Shown here: in pieces, positions 1 to 6,108 of the stretch
Position numbering within the stretch: the first letter of the stretch is position 1
Layout of the letters: every line of letters begins with the position of its first letter
Origin: an uncultured Armatimonadota bacterium
GTDB lineage: Bacteria; Armatimonadota; Fimbriimonadia; Fimbriimonadales; Fimbriimonadaceae
Reading direction: 5' to 3'
NCBI GenBank assembly: GCA_946478935.1
Contig: CAMLEL010000153.1
Location: forward strand, 1 to 6,251
DNA: 6,251 nucleotides
The notes under the pieces: model-generated
The model's input: the letters and a program-made list of their open reading frames with translations, nothing else
The model's database searches: none
What the model was told of the DNA's origin: nothing
Translations under genes and position numbers: made by a program

Positions 1-93
1 AGATGCGCGGTCCGTACGTCAGGTCGTACACGATCCGTCCATCGAACGGACCGCTTCAACCGGATCTCGACCCAAACGGACGATTAGGACCAA
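1..93. other. Unassigned left edge, downstream of the exported PPIase-like gene
   Basis: No gene can be called in these 93 bases. On the minus strand one frame reads SGPFDGRIVYDLTYGPRI to the window edge, which looks protein-like and loosely recalls the C-terminal part of shikimate dehydrogenases. However, it is preceded in frame by TGA at about 56-58 and has no good start codon. On the plus strand one frame is open from the edge to a TAA at 95-97 and could be the tail of a convergent gene. Short inverted matches are present (TCCGT at 34-38 with ACGGA at 46-50), but there is no T-run, so I do not call a terminator. Confidence 0.3.
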
Positions 94-1062
94 CTAACCG
101 CCTGAGGAACGGAGGGCCACATCTTTCTTGTAGGCCTCCATGTATCGCGAGTAAGCGTCGGCGAATACCTTATCCTTGATATCGATATTGGACTTGGCGC
201 GCAGGTCGAACATTTCTTTGGCGACGTTGTTCTTGATGGCTCCCTTGTCCAGCATGAGACGCTTGCGGACGTCACGCTTGAGTTTGGGGGTGAGTTCCAT
301 TTTTTTCGCTGCCGTTGCGTCCTGTAGGAGGAACTTGACTCGGGCATCGGAAGTGGTCAGCCACTCGGTGGTCTGGCCAATCTTGATCTTGTCGATCGCT
401 GCGCGAACGGATTCACTGAGTGCCATGAAGTTGAGGTTCCCCAATTCTCCGCCCACGCCTTTTGTGAGATCTTCGCTGTAAGTCTTGGCTACCTCCGAAA
501 AGGATTTGCCGGACTTGAGCGCAGCATCCACTTTGACCACCGCTTCGGGATCACGAACCACGATAACGGACAGTTTCACTCGCTTGGGCGTCGTGTACAT
601 ATTTGGGTTTGCTTTATAGTGCTGCTCAATCTCTTGGTCGGTCACATTGATCCCAGACGTCGAAACCTTGAATTGAGCCAACTCCAATCGGACGCTGTAT
701 CGTAGTTCTGGCTCTGTCCGACCTGCATTGATCCAGTTTTCAAGGAGCTTGGGATCATCGGCGATCCTCAGCTTCAGCTCGTTTTCCACTTCGGGCTCGG
801 TCGGCGCAACCCCCTTATTCTTGGCGAGCTGAAGGATTAATCGTTCGGTGATAAGCTGCTCGATGGTCAAGAATCCTGGAGGGAACTCTGCGACCCCTGA
901 ACTCATCGGTTTGCCCACGCCAGACAAATACTCCATGCGGTGGTAGTACTCGCCACCTTTGATCTCTTCGCCGTTCACCACCACGACGGTCTTGTTTACA
1001 TCCACCTGGGCGGTGGCGAATGCCGCAGCAGCAATGGCTACAGCGAAAATGGGAAATTTCAA
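94..1062 (-). CDS. Exported SurA/PrsA-like protein with divergent parvulin-type PPIase domain
   Basis: A 322-residue predicted extracytoplasmic folding factor. Residues 1-19 are a Sec signal peptide: MKF, a hydrophobic Ala-rich stretch, then ATA before Gln19 as a likely signal peptidase I site. There is no lipobox cysteine. Residues 22-130 resemble the SurA N-terminal chaperone region (VVNGEEI, then an amphipathic [15 protein letters not shown] helix followed by an EPEVENE segment). Residues 158-248 resemble parvulin, with [14 protein letters not shown] and GGELGNL in the usual order. The His-containing ARHIL-type strand is replaced by VKLSVIVV, so catalysis is doubtful and a chaperone role is possible. 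Helical C-terminus. I chose the TTG at 1060-1062 because GGAGGAG (1070-1076) lies 7 nt upstream and the start falls exactly at the signal peptide. An ATG at 1116 would add 18 residues before the signal. It follows etfA by 78 nt and may be co-transcribed. The family is fairly sure; the client is unknown. Confidence 0.8.
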   Translation of the reverse strand: MKFPIFAVAIAAAAFATAQVDVNKTVVVVNGEEIKGGEYYHRMEYLSGVGKPMSSGVAEFPPGFLTIEQLITERLILQLAKNKGVAPTEPEVENELKLRIADDPKLLENWINAGRTEPELRYSVRLELAQFKVSTSGINVTDQEIEQHYKANPNMYTTPKRVKLSVIVVRDPEAVVKVDAALKSGKSFSEVAKTYSEDLTKGVGGELGNLNFMALSESVRAAIDKIKIGQTTEWLTTSDARVKFLLQDATAAKKMELTPKLKRDVRKRLMLDKGAIKNNVAKEMFDLRAKSNIDIKDKVFADAYSRYMEAYKKDVALRSSGG

Positions 1063-1069
1063 AACTTCA

Positions 1070-1076
1070 CTCCTCC
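1070..1076 (-). promoter_or_regulatory. Shine-Dalgarno GGAGGAG that fixes a TTG start
   Basis: On the minus strand GGAGGAG lies 7 nt before the TTG at 1062. It is the strongest Shine-Dalgarno in the leftward block and decides the start of the exported PPIase-like gene in favour of TTG over the ATG at 1116. Confidence 0.75.
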
Positions 1077-1098
1077 GAGACTTGGGTCTGCGTATTAA

Positions 1099-1134
1099 GA
1101 CGGCTGGGGACAACATTGGTATTCGCCGTCCCAG
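1099..1134 (-). repeat. Inverted repeat between etfA and the exported PPIase-like gene
   Basis: Two overlapping pairings are visible. GACGGC (1099-1104) matches GCCGTC (1125-1130), and CTGGGGAC (1104-1111) matches GTCCCAG (1128-1134) with one bulge. They share bases 1104 and 1128-1130, so they exclude each other. The element starts 6 nt after the etfA stop. No T-run follows on the minus strand, so it is not a classical intrinsic terminator. It could be a weak processing or attenuation hairpin, or chance. Confidence 0.35.
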
Positions 1135-1140
1135 AGATAA

Positions 1141-2034
1141 TTACCGGCCAATCTTGGCCCTGAATTCCGGGATAGCTTCATACAGGTCGGCGACCAGTCC
1201 CAAATCTGCGCTTTCGAAGATCGGGGCATCTGGATCTTTATTGATGGCAACGATGGTTTTCGAATCTTTGATCCCTGCCATATGCTGCGTGGATCCCGAG
1301 ATTCCGGCGGCTATGTACAAATCCGGAGCCACGATCTTTCCCGTTTGACCAACCTGTAACTCATTCGGCGCGATGCCAGAGTCCACGGCGGCCCGGGTTG
1401 CCCCCACGGCGCCCCCAAGGGCATCCGCAAGTCCTCCAATGATTGATTCGAAGGTCGCCGCATCTTTGAGAGGGCGGCCGCCACTGACGACTACCTTGGC
1501 TTGGCTGAGATCTGGGCGAGATGATCCTCGGCTGGTTTGGTTTAACCGGACCGCGCGCGAAGTGGAATCGACCTGGATTGCTTCCGTCGTTGATTGCCCA
1601 CCGCGATTTGCAGCCGGGAATCCGGACGGTCGGACCGTGAGAACCACTGGCATAGACAGAACTTCGACCGTGGCGATAATTGAGCCGGCGACCATCGGTC
1701 TCTTGAACATTGTTGGGCTCTCGAGGTCGACGACATCCGTGACCATGGCAGCATCGAGCAAACCGGCGAGTCTGGCCATCACATCCTTTGACCGCATATT
1801 GGAGACTGCCGCGATGTGGGAATAGCCTTCACTTCGAGTCTGGATGGCTTTCGCCAAAGCGTCAGCGGCAGGCAGGTCTGGAAGATTGGCCAAATACACT
1901 TTCTCAGCGCCCAATTCGAGTGCGGGCGAGTCCTGCATTGCCAAAACGTCGAATGGGAGTCCCAGCCTCTGGGCAAATCCTGCAATCTGGTCTGCTTCGG
2001 AGCCATCGAATGCGACGATCAGTAATTTGGTCAT
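1141..2034 (-). CDS. etfA: Electron transfer flavoprotein subunit alpha
   Basis: A 297-residue FAD-binding subunit of the soluble ETF heterodimer, which accepts electrons from acyl-CoA dehydrogenases and passes them towards the quinone pool through ETF:quinone oxidoreductase. Neither partner is in the window. The N-terminal alpha/beta domain (about 1-165) is variable. The C-terminal FAD domain (about 175-297) is highly conserved: VVVSGGRPL at 181-189, VGATRAAVD at 210-218 with the FAD-contacting Arg214, [20 protein letters not shown] at 227-246, QH at 250-251, and [13 protein letters not shown] at 261-273. GISGSTQH replaces the commoner GISGAIQH. The length is slightly below the usual 310-330, with the shortening in the N-terminal part. 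The ATG overlaps the etfB stop (TAATG) and has GAGGTG (2042-2047) 7 nt upstream, so translational coupling with etfB is likely. Confidence 0.96.
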   Translation of the reverse strand: MTKLLIVAFDGSEADQIAGFAQRLGLPFDVLAMQDSPALELGAEKVYLANLPDLPAADALAKAIQTRSEGYSHIAAVSNMRSKDVMARLAGLLDAAMVTDVVDLESPTMFKRPMVAGSIIATVEVLSMPVVLTVRPSGFPAANRGGQSTTEAIQVDSTSRAVRLNQTSRGSSRPDLSQAKVVVSGGRPLKDAATFESIIGGLADALGGAVGATRAAVDSGIAPNELQVGQTGKIVAPDLYIAAGISGSTQHMAGIKDSKTIVAINKDPDAPIFESADLGLVADLYEAIPEFRAKIGR

Positions 2035-2771
2035 TAGAGAGCACCTCGCTCGCGCAAAGCAGAAATCAACTCATCAATGCTGCCAACCTTGCGGCCAGCG
2101 GCCCTAGGGGGTGGAGCTTCGGCTCGAACAAGCCGCGTTTTGGGGGCAGTGCCCGCCGCCGCGGGTCGCTTTTCAAGAGGCTTGCTTCGAGCCTTGATGA
2201 TGCCCGGAAGCGCAATGTAGCGTGGCTCGTTGAGACGCAGATCGGTTGTCACCACAGCAGGCAAAGGTAGCTGAAGCGTCTCTTCACCGGTGTCCGTTTC
2301 GCGCGTGACCGTCGCTTGTCCATCTGTCAATTCCAACTTTGAGGCGAATGTTGCCTGGGGCCAATCGAGCTTGGCGGCCAGCATTTGCGCAGCCTGATTG
2401 TTGTCATCATCCGTCGCCTGCTTGCCCATGAGAACCAAATCCGGGTTCTCGGTCCTAACCAGGGCTGCCAATTCGGCGGCGACGCCGGGTGAATCCAGAA
2501 CCGACTGTGTTTCGATCAAAATCGCCTTGTCAGCGCCGATCGCCAGCGCTTTGCGAAGCTGCTCCTCGCACTCCGCGCCACCGATTGAAACTACCGTGAT
2601 TTCGATCGCCGGGTTCTGCGCCTTTTGGCGGACCGCTTCTTCGACAGCGATCTCATCGAATGGGTTGATTTCAAATTTTTGACCCGTGAGATCGATCCCT
2701 GACCCGTCTGGCAACGGGCGCACCTTGGCGAATGGGTCAACGACCCGCTTGACTGGTACAAGAATTCTCAT
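2034..2771 (-). CDS. etfB: Electron transfer flavoprotein subunit beta
   Basis: A 245-residue partner of EtfA that binds AMP in canonical ETFs. It begins MRILVPVKRVVDP, the standard N-terminus. GKQATDDDNNQ at 116-126 followed by LDWPQATFAS at 135-144 is the form seen in ETFs that serve beta-oxidation dehydrogenases. Bifurcating ETFs typically have a DGDTAQ-type sequence there, so I infer a non-bifurcating ETF. LPAVVTTDLRLNEPRY at 170-185 and LPGIIKARSKP at 188-198 form the conserved signature and recognition loop, with Leu188 aligning with the anchor leucine that docks on dehydrogenases. The C-terminus (PPPRAAGRKVGSIDEL) is typical of the arm that embraces EtfA. The ATG at 2771 is preferred. 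A TTG at 2798 would add 9 residues foreign to the family. No clear Shine-Dalgarno is visible. It lies 111 nt after the hydroxyacyl-CoA dehydrogenase gene. Confidence 0.96.
   Translation of the reverse strand: MRILVPVKRVVDPFAKVRPLPDGSGIDLTGQKFEINPFDEIAVEEAVRQKAQNPAIEITVVSIGGAECEEQLRKALAIGADKAILIETQSVLDSPGVAAELAALVRTENPDLVLMGKQATDDDNNQAAQMLAAKLDWPQATFASKLELTDGQATVTRETDTGEETLQLPLPAVVTTDLRLNEPRYIALPGIIKARSKPLEKRPAAAGTAPKTRLVRAEAPPPRAAGRKVGSIDELISALRERGAL
2042..2047 (-). promoter_or_regulatory. Shine-Dalgarno GAGGTG of etfA inside etfB
   Basis: GAGGTG on the minus strand, within the last codons of etfB, 7 nt before the etfA ATG. The motif and spacing are identical to those before the proposed AUA start of infC, which makes this a useful internal control for that start. 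Confidence 0.7.
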
Positions 2772-2882
2772 AGATATGGGCTCGAGACGCCGCACCAAGC
2801 TGATTTGCAGTTCGGGCGAATGAGCCTATAGGTTACTAGATTGAGGACTGCCCGGTGGGCGTCTGGGTCCATCCTCTGTGCG
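2772..2882 (-). other. Intergenic gap between the dehydrogenase/hydratase gene and etfB
   Basis: A gap of 111 nt with no open frame of note. It contains a short GC-rich hairpin (GCCC-ACC-GGGC on the minus strand, near 2850-2860) and an 8-bp palindrome CCTATAGG at 2825-2832. No T-run follows the hairpin and no convincing -35/-10 pair is seen. Read-through transcription into etfB is therefore plausible, but a weak internal promoter cannot be excluded. Confidence 0.35.
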
Positions 2883-5078
2883 CTAGTTTCTCAATGGCTT
2901 GTTGGTTTCGATCATGTGTCGAATCCGGGCTTGACTGAGGGCCCGGCGACACAGGTCGATAAATTCCACGCGCTCCAATCTCAATGCATCTTCGTAAGAC
3001 ACTGCCCTGGCAAAGATGGATCGGAACTTCTCTCCGATGATTTTATCGTAGTCAGTCAGAGCCCCAGACCGACGTCCTTCTTCGATTTCTCGATCAATCA
3101 TCCCACCGATGGGCCCTTCCGGTGAATGCCAAGCTGGCCGCTTGCCTACCGATGCCGTCATCGCCAGGCGCTTGGCTTCCGAAATGAGCTTGTCAGGATG
3201 ATAAACCGTCACGTCCGTTTGACGCAGGTAGCCGAGGGACCGGGCGTGATCCGCGCTGGTCGAGATCGTTCCTTCCGTGAGGGTACGCCCAACCTCGGCC
3301 AGTCGACGAGCCGAGTATTGATTGTAGAGTCTCATCAGGGCAGTGCCACGACCGCCAGGGATCAAGCCCACCTTGGATTCAGGTAAACCGAGATTCGATT
3401 CTGGATGGGCGACGATTTGGGAGCAGGACATCGCGAGTTCTAGTCCGGCGCCAAGCGTGTGCCCGAAGACGGCGGCCACGCACTCACATCCCTCCAATGC
3501 TTCACCCAGTGCCTGCAGTTGGATGAGCGCCTCATCGATCGAACCAAAGTCTCCCCGTGAGATGGCTTCATCAAAGTACTTGAGATCAAATCCAGCGGAA
3601 AACGACTTAGCCTCGGAAGTCAGTACAAACGGCCGGTTTGCCCCGGTGTTGACAAAGGCCATCAAGTCCTGAACGACCGAGGGCGAAATCACCCCCATTT
3701 TGGTCTTCAGCGCGACCGCGAATATACCGTCACCCAGGTCACGCAGGTTGTAAGTGTCCGAGTCTCCAACAATGGGAAAGTCGCTCAATGCGGCAAACTC
3801 CCGTTCTGGTTTTGGCTTCACGTACGCGCCAGAAAAGTCTCGCAAGCGACCATCTTGATAGCTTCGATCCGAAGAAACTCCCAGTCGTTCTGGACCGATG
3901 GCATCGATCAATTCAAATGGACCCATTTGCCAGCCGAATCCCCACTTCATGACGCGGTCGAAGTCCTGGACGGAGTGGCTGATCTCCTCTTTGAGGTAGT
4001 CAGCATATTTTAAGACGGGAAGAAGGTGCTCTCGAAGAAACTCGCCGACTTCGCATCTTCTCTCCAGCGCCTGGGCAATTCGCTCACCGAGCGGCAATCG
4101 CCCAAGCTCGTCGATCGCCGGCAGGTGTGGCTCGCTTCGTTGGCTGTAGGCAAATGTCTGCAGATTGAGAGCCAGTAGCTCTTTGCCCTCTTTCCGATAG
4201 TAGCCTTGCCGCACCTTGTCTCCGATCCAACCTTTGGCAATCAGGGCCTCCATCGACCGTGGGGTCTGGAAATTCGCCATATGGGGATCGTCCGGGCACC
4301 GCTCCACCAGGTTCTTGGAGATATCCTGCATGATGTCCAAGCCGACAATGTCGTTGAGTCGGAAGCTGCCGCTTCTCGGACGCCCAAGGAATGGCCCAGT
4401 GATCGCGTCGACTTGCTCGATGCCAAGGTGAAGTCGCTCGGCCGAATGGATGGCGTGGTACATCGACCACATTCCGTATCGATTTGCGATAAATCCCGGC
4501 GTATCTTTCGCGACCACAACCCGCCGTGCGACTCTGCCCTCCAAGAACGCCGTCATGGCCGCAACGGCCATGGGATCGGTATCCTCGGTAGGAATCAGCT
4601 CCAACAACTTCAGATACCGAGGAGGGTTGAAGAAGTGCGTGCCCATGAATCGACTCTTGAAGCTATCTGGCATATCAGCGGCCAGGAGGGCGATTTGCAG
4701 TCCGCTGGTATTCGTGGATATCATCGCGTCCGGCTGAAGCATGGGCTCGATCTCCATGAAGAGCCTGCGCTTGATATCCAGTTTTTCAACGATGGCCTCG
4801 CAGACCCAATCAGCCCTCGAGATCAGGTCGCCAGCTTCTCGGATGCTTCCTACTTCAATGTCCTGGGATCGTTCCGGCACATAGAAATGAGGCGGCTTGG
4901 CGGCTTTCGCTCGAGCAAGTCCCTCAGTGGCGGCTTCACGACTGATGTCCAACAGGTTGACTTGGAAGCCCACATTGGCGAGATGGGCGGCAATGCCTGC
5001 TCCCATCGTGCCAGCGCCGATGACGCATACCCGGTTGGCCTGGGGCCAACGTCCATAAACTGTGTTCTCGAAATCCAT
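2883..5078 (-). CDS. fadN: 3-hydroxyacyl-CoA dehydrogenase / enoyl-CoA hydratase fusion (FadN-type)
   Basis: A 731-residue bifunctional cytoplasmic beta-oxidation enzyme. It hydrates trans-2-enoyl-CoA and oxidises the (S)-3-hydroxyacyl-CoA with NAD+. The dehydrogenase part comes first: Rossmann motif GAGTMG at 21-26, Asp44 for NAD ribose, and catalytic-site residues Ser125, His148 (THFFNPP), Glu160 and Asn199 (PGFIANR). The C-terminal dehydrogenase subdomain follows, ending near 400 (GFGWQMGPFELIDAIG at 380-395). The crotonase part occupies about 440-650: oxyanion segment SFSAGFDLK at 492-500, Glu547 in LGAGLELA and Glu567 in GLPESK. The two glutamates are 20 residues apart, as in rat crotonase, so both activities should be intact. 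Dehydrogenase-then-hydratase order is that of Bacillus FadN, the reverse of E. coli FadB. About 80 residues after the crotonase fold are helical and unassigned. The start lacks a clear Shine-Dalgarno but sits just before the Rossmann fold. It heads the leftward cluster with etfBA. fadN describes the architecture, not proven orthology. Confidence 0.93.
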   Translation of the reverse strand: MDFENTVYGRWPQANRVCVIGAGTMGAGIAAHLANVGFQVNLLDISREAATEGLARAKAAKPPHFYVPERSQDIEVGSIREAGDLISRADWVCEAIVEKLDIKRRLFMEIEPMLQPDAMISTNTSGLQIALLAADMPDSFKSRFMGTHFFNPPRYLKLLELIPTEDTDPMAVAAMTAFLEGRVARRVVVAKDTPGFIANRYGMWSMYHAIHSAERLHLGIEQVDAITGPFLGRPRSGSFRLNDIVGLDIMQDISKNLVERCPDDPHMANFQTPRSMEALIAKGWIGDKVRQGYYRKEGKELLALNLQTFAYSQRSEPHLPAIDELGRLPLGERIAQALERRCEVGEFLREHLLPVLKYADYLKEEISHSVQDFDRVMKWGFGWQMGPFELIDAIGPERLGVSSDRSYQDGRLRDFSGAYVKPKPEREFAALSDFPIVGDSDTYNLRDLGDGIFAVALKTKMGVISPSVVQDLMAFVNTGANRPFVLTSEAKSFSAGFDLKYFDEAISRGDFGSIDEALIQLQALGEALEGCECVAAVFGHTLGAGLELAMSCSQIVAHPESNLGLPESKVGLIPGGRGTALMRLYNQYSARRLAEVGRTLTEGTISTSADHARSLGYLRQTDVTVYHPDKLISEAKRLAMTASVGKRPAWHSPEGPIGGMIDREIEEGRRSGALTDYDKIIGEKFRSIFARAVSYEDALRLERVEFIDLCRRALSQARIRHMIETNKPLRN

Positions 5079-5225
5079 ATCGATCTATTGCATCGCTTGC
5101 GAACTGGCGGGAAGGATACCAGCGCAGGATTATCCCAAGAATGCAACTTAAATCGTGAAATGCCCGTCTGAAATACCCGATATACTAACGAGTCGACAAA
5201 ATGCGAACATTCGAGGTGAAACAAC
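5079..5225. promoter_or_regulatory. Divergent promoter region between the fatty-acid cluster and infC
   Basis: The 147-nt spacer separates divergent genes and must hold starts for both directions, unless infC is transcribed from elsewhere. Rightward, TATACT at 5181-5186 matches the sigma-70 -10 box at 5 of 6 positions and would give a leader of about 30 nt before 5226. Its -35 is poor (GTGAAA at 5155-5160 with a 20-nt gap). Leftward, GATAAT (complement of 5129-5134) is a 5-of-6 -10 box, again with no good -35. The spacer is too short for the long L20-type leaders known upstream of infC in some Firmicutes. Confidence 0.4.
5213..5218 (+). promoter_or_regulatory. Shine-Dalgarno GAGGTG that selects the AUA start of infC
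   Basis: GAGGTG lies 7 nt before ATA at 5226-5228, matching the motif and spacing of the etfA start. A TGA in the infC frame at 5217-5219 closes the frame immediately upstream, so the start must lie between 5220 and the conserved IF-3 region. Confidence 0.65.
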
Positions 5226-5909
5226 ATAGCAGGATTTAGACGACCTCCGCGCCCCGAGCCCGGCCCGGAGATCAACCAACGCGTATTGAAGTATCGCGAC
5301 GTCCGATTGATCGGATCTGAAGGTCAACAGCTTGGCATTGTGCAAAGCCGCCAAGCGCTACAAATGGCCCGTGACGAGGGGCTCGACCTTGTCCTCGTCT
5401 CGGCAACTGCCCAGCCGCCGGTGTGCAGAATCATCGACTACGGCAAGCACAAGTACCTAGAAGGCAAGCAGGGCAAAGACAAGAAGAGCAAACAACAAGA
5501 GGTTAAGGGTATAAAGATCAGTCCGAGAATCGCGGAACACGATCTCGGATTCCTCGTGAAAAACGCCATTCGTTTTCTTGAGGAGGGTCACAAAGTCAAA
5601 GTGACCTGTATGTTCAAGGCTCGGGAGATCACTCATCCAGAGTTGGGGCGCAAGAAACTCGAAATGTTCGCGGAGATGGTCAAAGACCTCGCCGTGGTCG
5701 AGAGAACGCCCTCGCTGGATGGCCGCATGATGATCATGGTGCTCAATCCCAAGCCGCAGACAGGAAGTAAGAAGAATGCCAAAGCTGAAAACAAACAAGA
5801 CGGCGGCCAAGCGATTCAAGATCTCGGGGACGGGAAAGATTCTGCGGCGGAAGTCGCACAACAATCACCAGTTCCTGCACAAGAAGGCGAGTCGCAAGCG
5901 TCGGCTTGA
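5226..5909 (+). CDS. infC: Translation initiation factor IF-3, likely AUA start, extended C-terminus
   Basis: IF-3 binds the 30S subunit, keeps it apart from 50S and rejects non-standard start codons. From ATA at 5226 the product has 227 residues: [14 protein letters not shown], then [16 protein letters not shown], aligning with the conserved IF-3 N-terminus (E. coli RINGEI...EVRLTG). The N domain runs to about 75 ([14 protein letters not shown]), then a Lys-rich linker. The C domain follows ([42 protein letters not shown]), ending near residue 176. The alternative TTG at 5286 starts in mid-motif and has no well-placed Shine-Dalgarno. E. coli infC uses AUU, which IF-3 discriminates against, giving autoregulation; AUA could act the same way. 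Residues from about 179 to 227 are a Gln/Ala/Asp/Glu-rich, probably disordered tail, of which the last 44 are read from rpmI DNA in another frame. First gene of infC-rpmI-rplT. Identity is certain; the start is likely. Confidence 0.93.
   Translation: MAGFRRPPRPEPGPEINQRVLKYRDVRLIGSEGQQLGIVQSRQALQMARDEGLDLVLVSATAQPPVCRIIDYGKHKYLEGKQGKDKKSKQQEVKGIKISPRIAEHDLGFLVKNAIRFLEEGHKVKVTCMFKAREITHPELGRKKLEMFAEMVKDLAVVERTPSLDGRMMIMVLNPKPQTGSKKNAKAENKQDGGQAIQDLGDGKDSAAEVAQQSPVPAQEGESQASA
5762..5767 (+). promoter_or_regulatory. Shine-Dalgarno AGGAAG of rpmI inside infC
   Basis: AGGAAG lies 8 nt before the rpmI ATG, within the infC reading frame just after the end of the canonical IF-3 C domain. rpmI therefore has its own initiation site and does not depend on termination of infC, which lies 134 nt into rpmI. 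Confidence 0.55.
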
Positions 5910-5970
5910 GCAAGAACCGGAAATTTTCCGAGGCGAGCGAAAGCGCGTCAAGCGCCTGCTCTGCTTGTAA
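5776..5970 (+). CDS. rpmI: 50S ribosomal protein L35
   Basis: A 64-residue, strongly basic protein of the large ribosomal subunit. It opens [20 protein letters not shown], a near-perfect L35 signature (consensus MPKxKThkgaaKRFkvTGtGK), continues [11 protein letters not shown], has the KKASRKRRL block, and ends [11 protein letters not shown] where many L35 proteins read KRVKrLLg. The length is typical of the family. Its first 134 nt overlap the 3' end of infC in the +1 frame relative to infC. This is far longer than the few-base overlaps or short gaps usual at this junction. The conserved L35 reading makes it certain that this frame is translated; the status of the overlapping infC tail is the open question. 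It is followed by a 138-nt spacer before rplT. Confidence 0.97.
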   Translation: MPKLKTNKTAAKRFKISGTGKILRRKSHNNHQFLHKKASRKRRLEQEPEIFRGERKRVKRLLCL

Positions 5971-6108
5971 TCAATCGGTTTAGGTCTACGGTCCACGGTT
6001 TTCGGCAAAGCTGAACTCCGAGGATCGAAACCCTCAGACCGCACGACTCTACCGCTACCTTCCGAAACGAACGGGAACCGGTCAAACGAACAAAGGAGAT
6101 AACAAAAT
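5971..6108 (+). promoter_or_regulatory. rpmI-rplT spacer with self-complementary segments, possible L20 operator
   Basis: 138 nt without a gene, long for a junction inside this operon. GGTCT at 5983-5987 can pair with AGACC at 6036-6040, enclosing a 48-nt region that contains a small GAGG/CCTC hairpin (6020-6035). CGGTT occurs twice (5976-5980 and 5996-6000), and either copy can pair with AACCG at 6076-6080. Competing long-range pairings just upstream of rplT recall the L20-repressed operator of E. coli infC-rpmI-rplT, where L20 binds mRNA that mimics its 23S site. Here that role is inferred only from position and complementarity. AAAGGAG at 6092-6098 is the rplT Shine-Dalgarno, 10 nt from the ATG. 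Confidence 0.35.

Noticed and set aside
1063..1116. ATG at 1116 as the start of the exported PPIase-like protein
   Set aside because: It would put 18 residues with several Arg/Lys before the signal peptide and ignore the GGAGGAG placed 7 nt before the TTG at 1062.
1788..2270. 160-codon plus-strand open frame opposite etfA/etfB
   Set aside because: It is antisense to two certain genes, has no domain signature and has no Shine-Dalgarno, so it is a shadow of codon bias.
2772..2798. TTG at 2798 as the start of etfB
   Set aside because: The extra 9 residues precede the conserved MRILVPVKRV N-terminus, and there is no Shine-Dalgarno at the TTG.
4206..5171. 321-codon plus-strand open frame opposite the dehydrogenase/hydratase gene
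   Set aside because: It is fully antisense to strongly conserved coding sequence, shows no recognisable domain and is rich in Arg, His and Gly as expected of an antisense shadow. It also runs into the divergent promoter region.
5286..5288. TTG at 5286 as the start of infC
   Set aside because: It removes the conserved IF-3 N-terminal segment (EINQRV) encoded just upstream and has no Shine-Dalgarno at a workable distance. The nearest, CGGAG at 5266-5270, is 15 nt away.
5745..5770. Sequencing frameshift at the end of infC
   Set aside because: One missing base would give a normal-length IF-3 ending at TAA 5768-5770, so it remains the main alternative to the overlap. It is not called because no long homopolymer is present (only CCC) and the extended tail has a coherent hydrophilic composition.
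5983..6040. tRNA-like element with a T-loop-like GGATCGAAACC segment
   Set aside because: Only 58 nt lie between the closing strands, the acceptor stem is 5 bp, there is no D-arm or anticodon arm in the right place, and the T-stem is not canonical.
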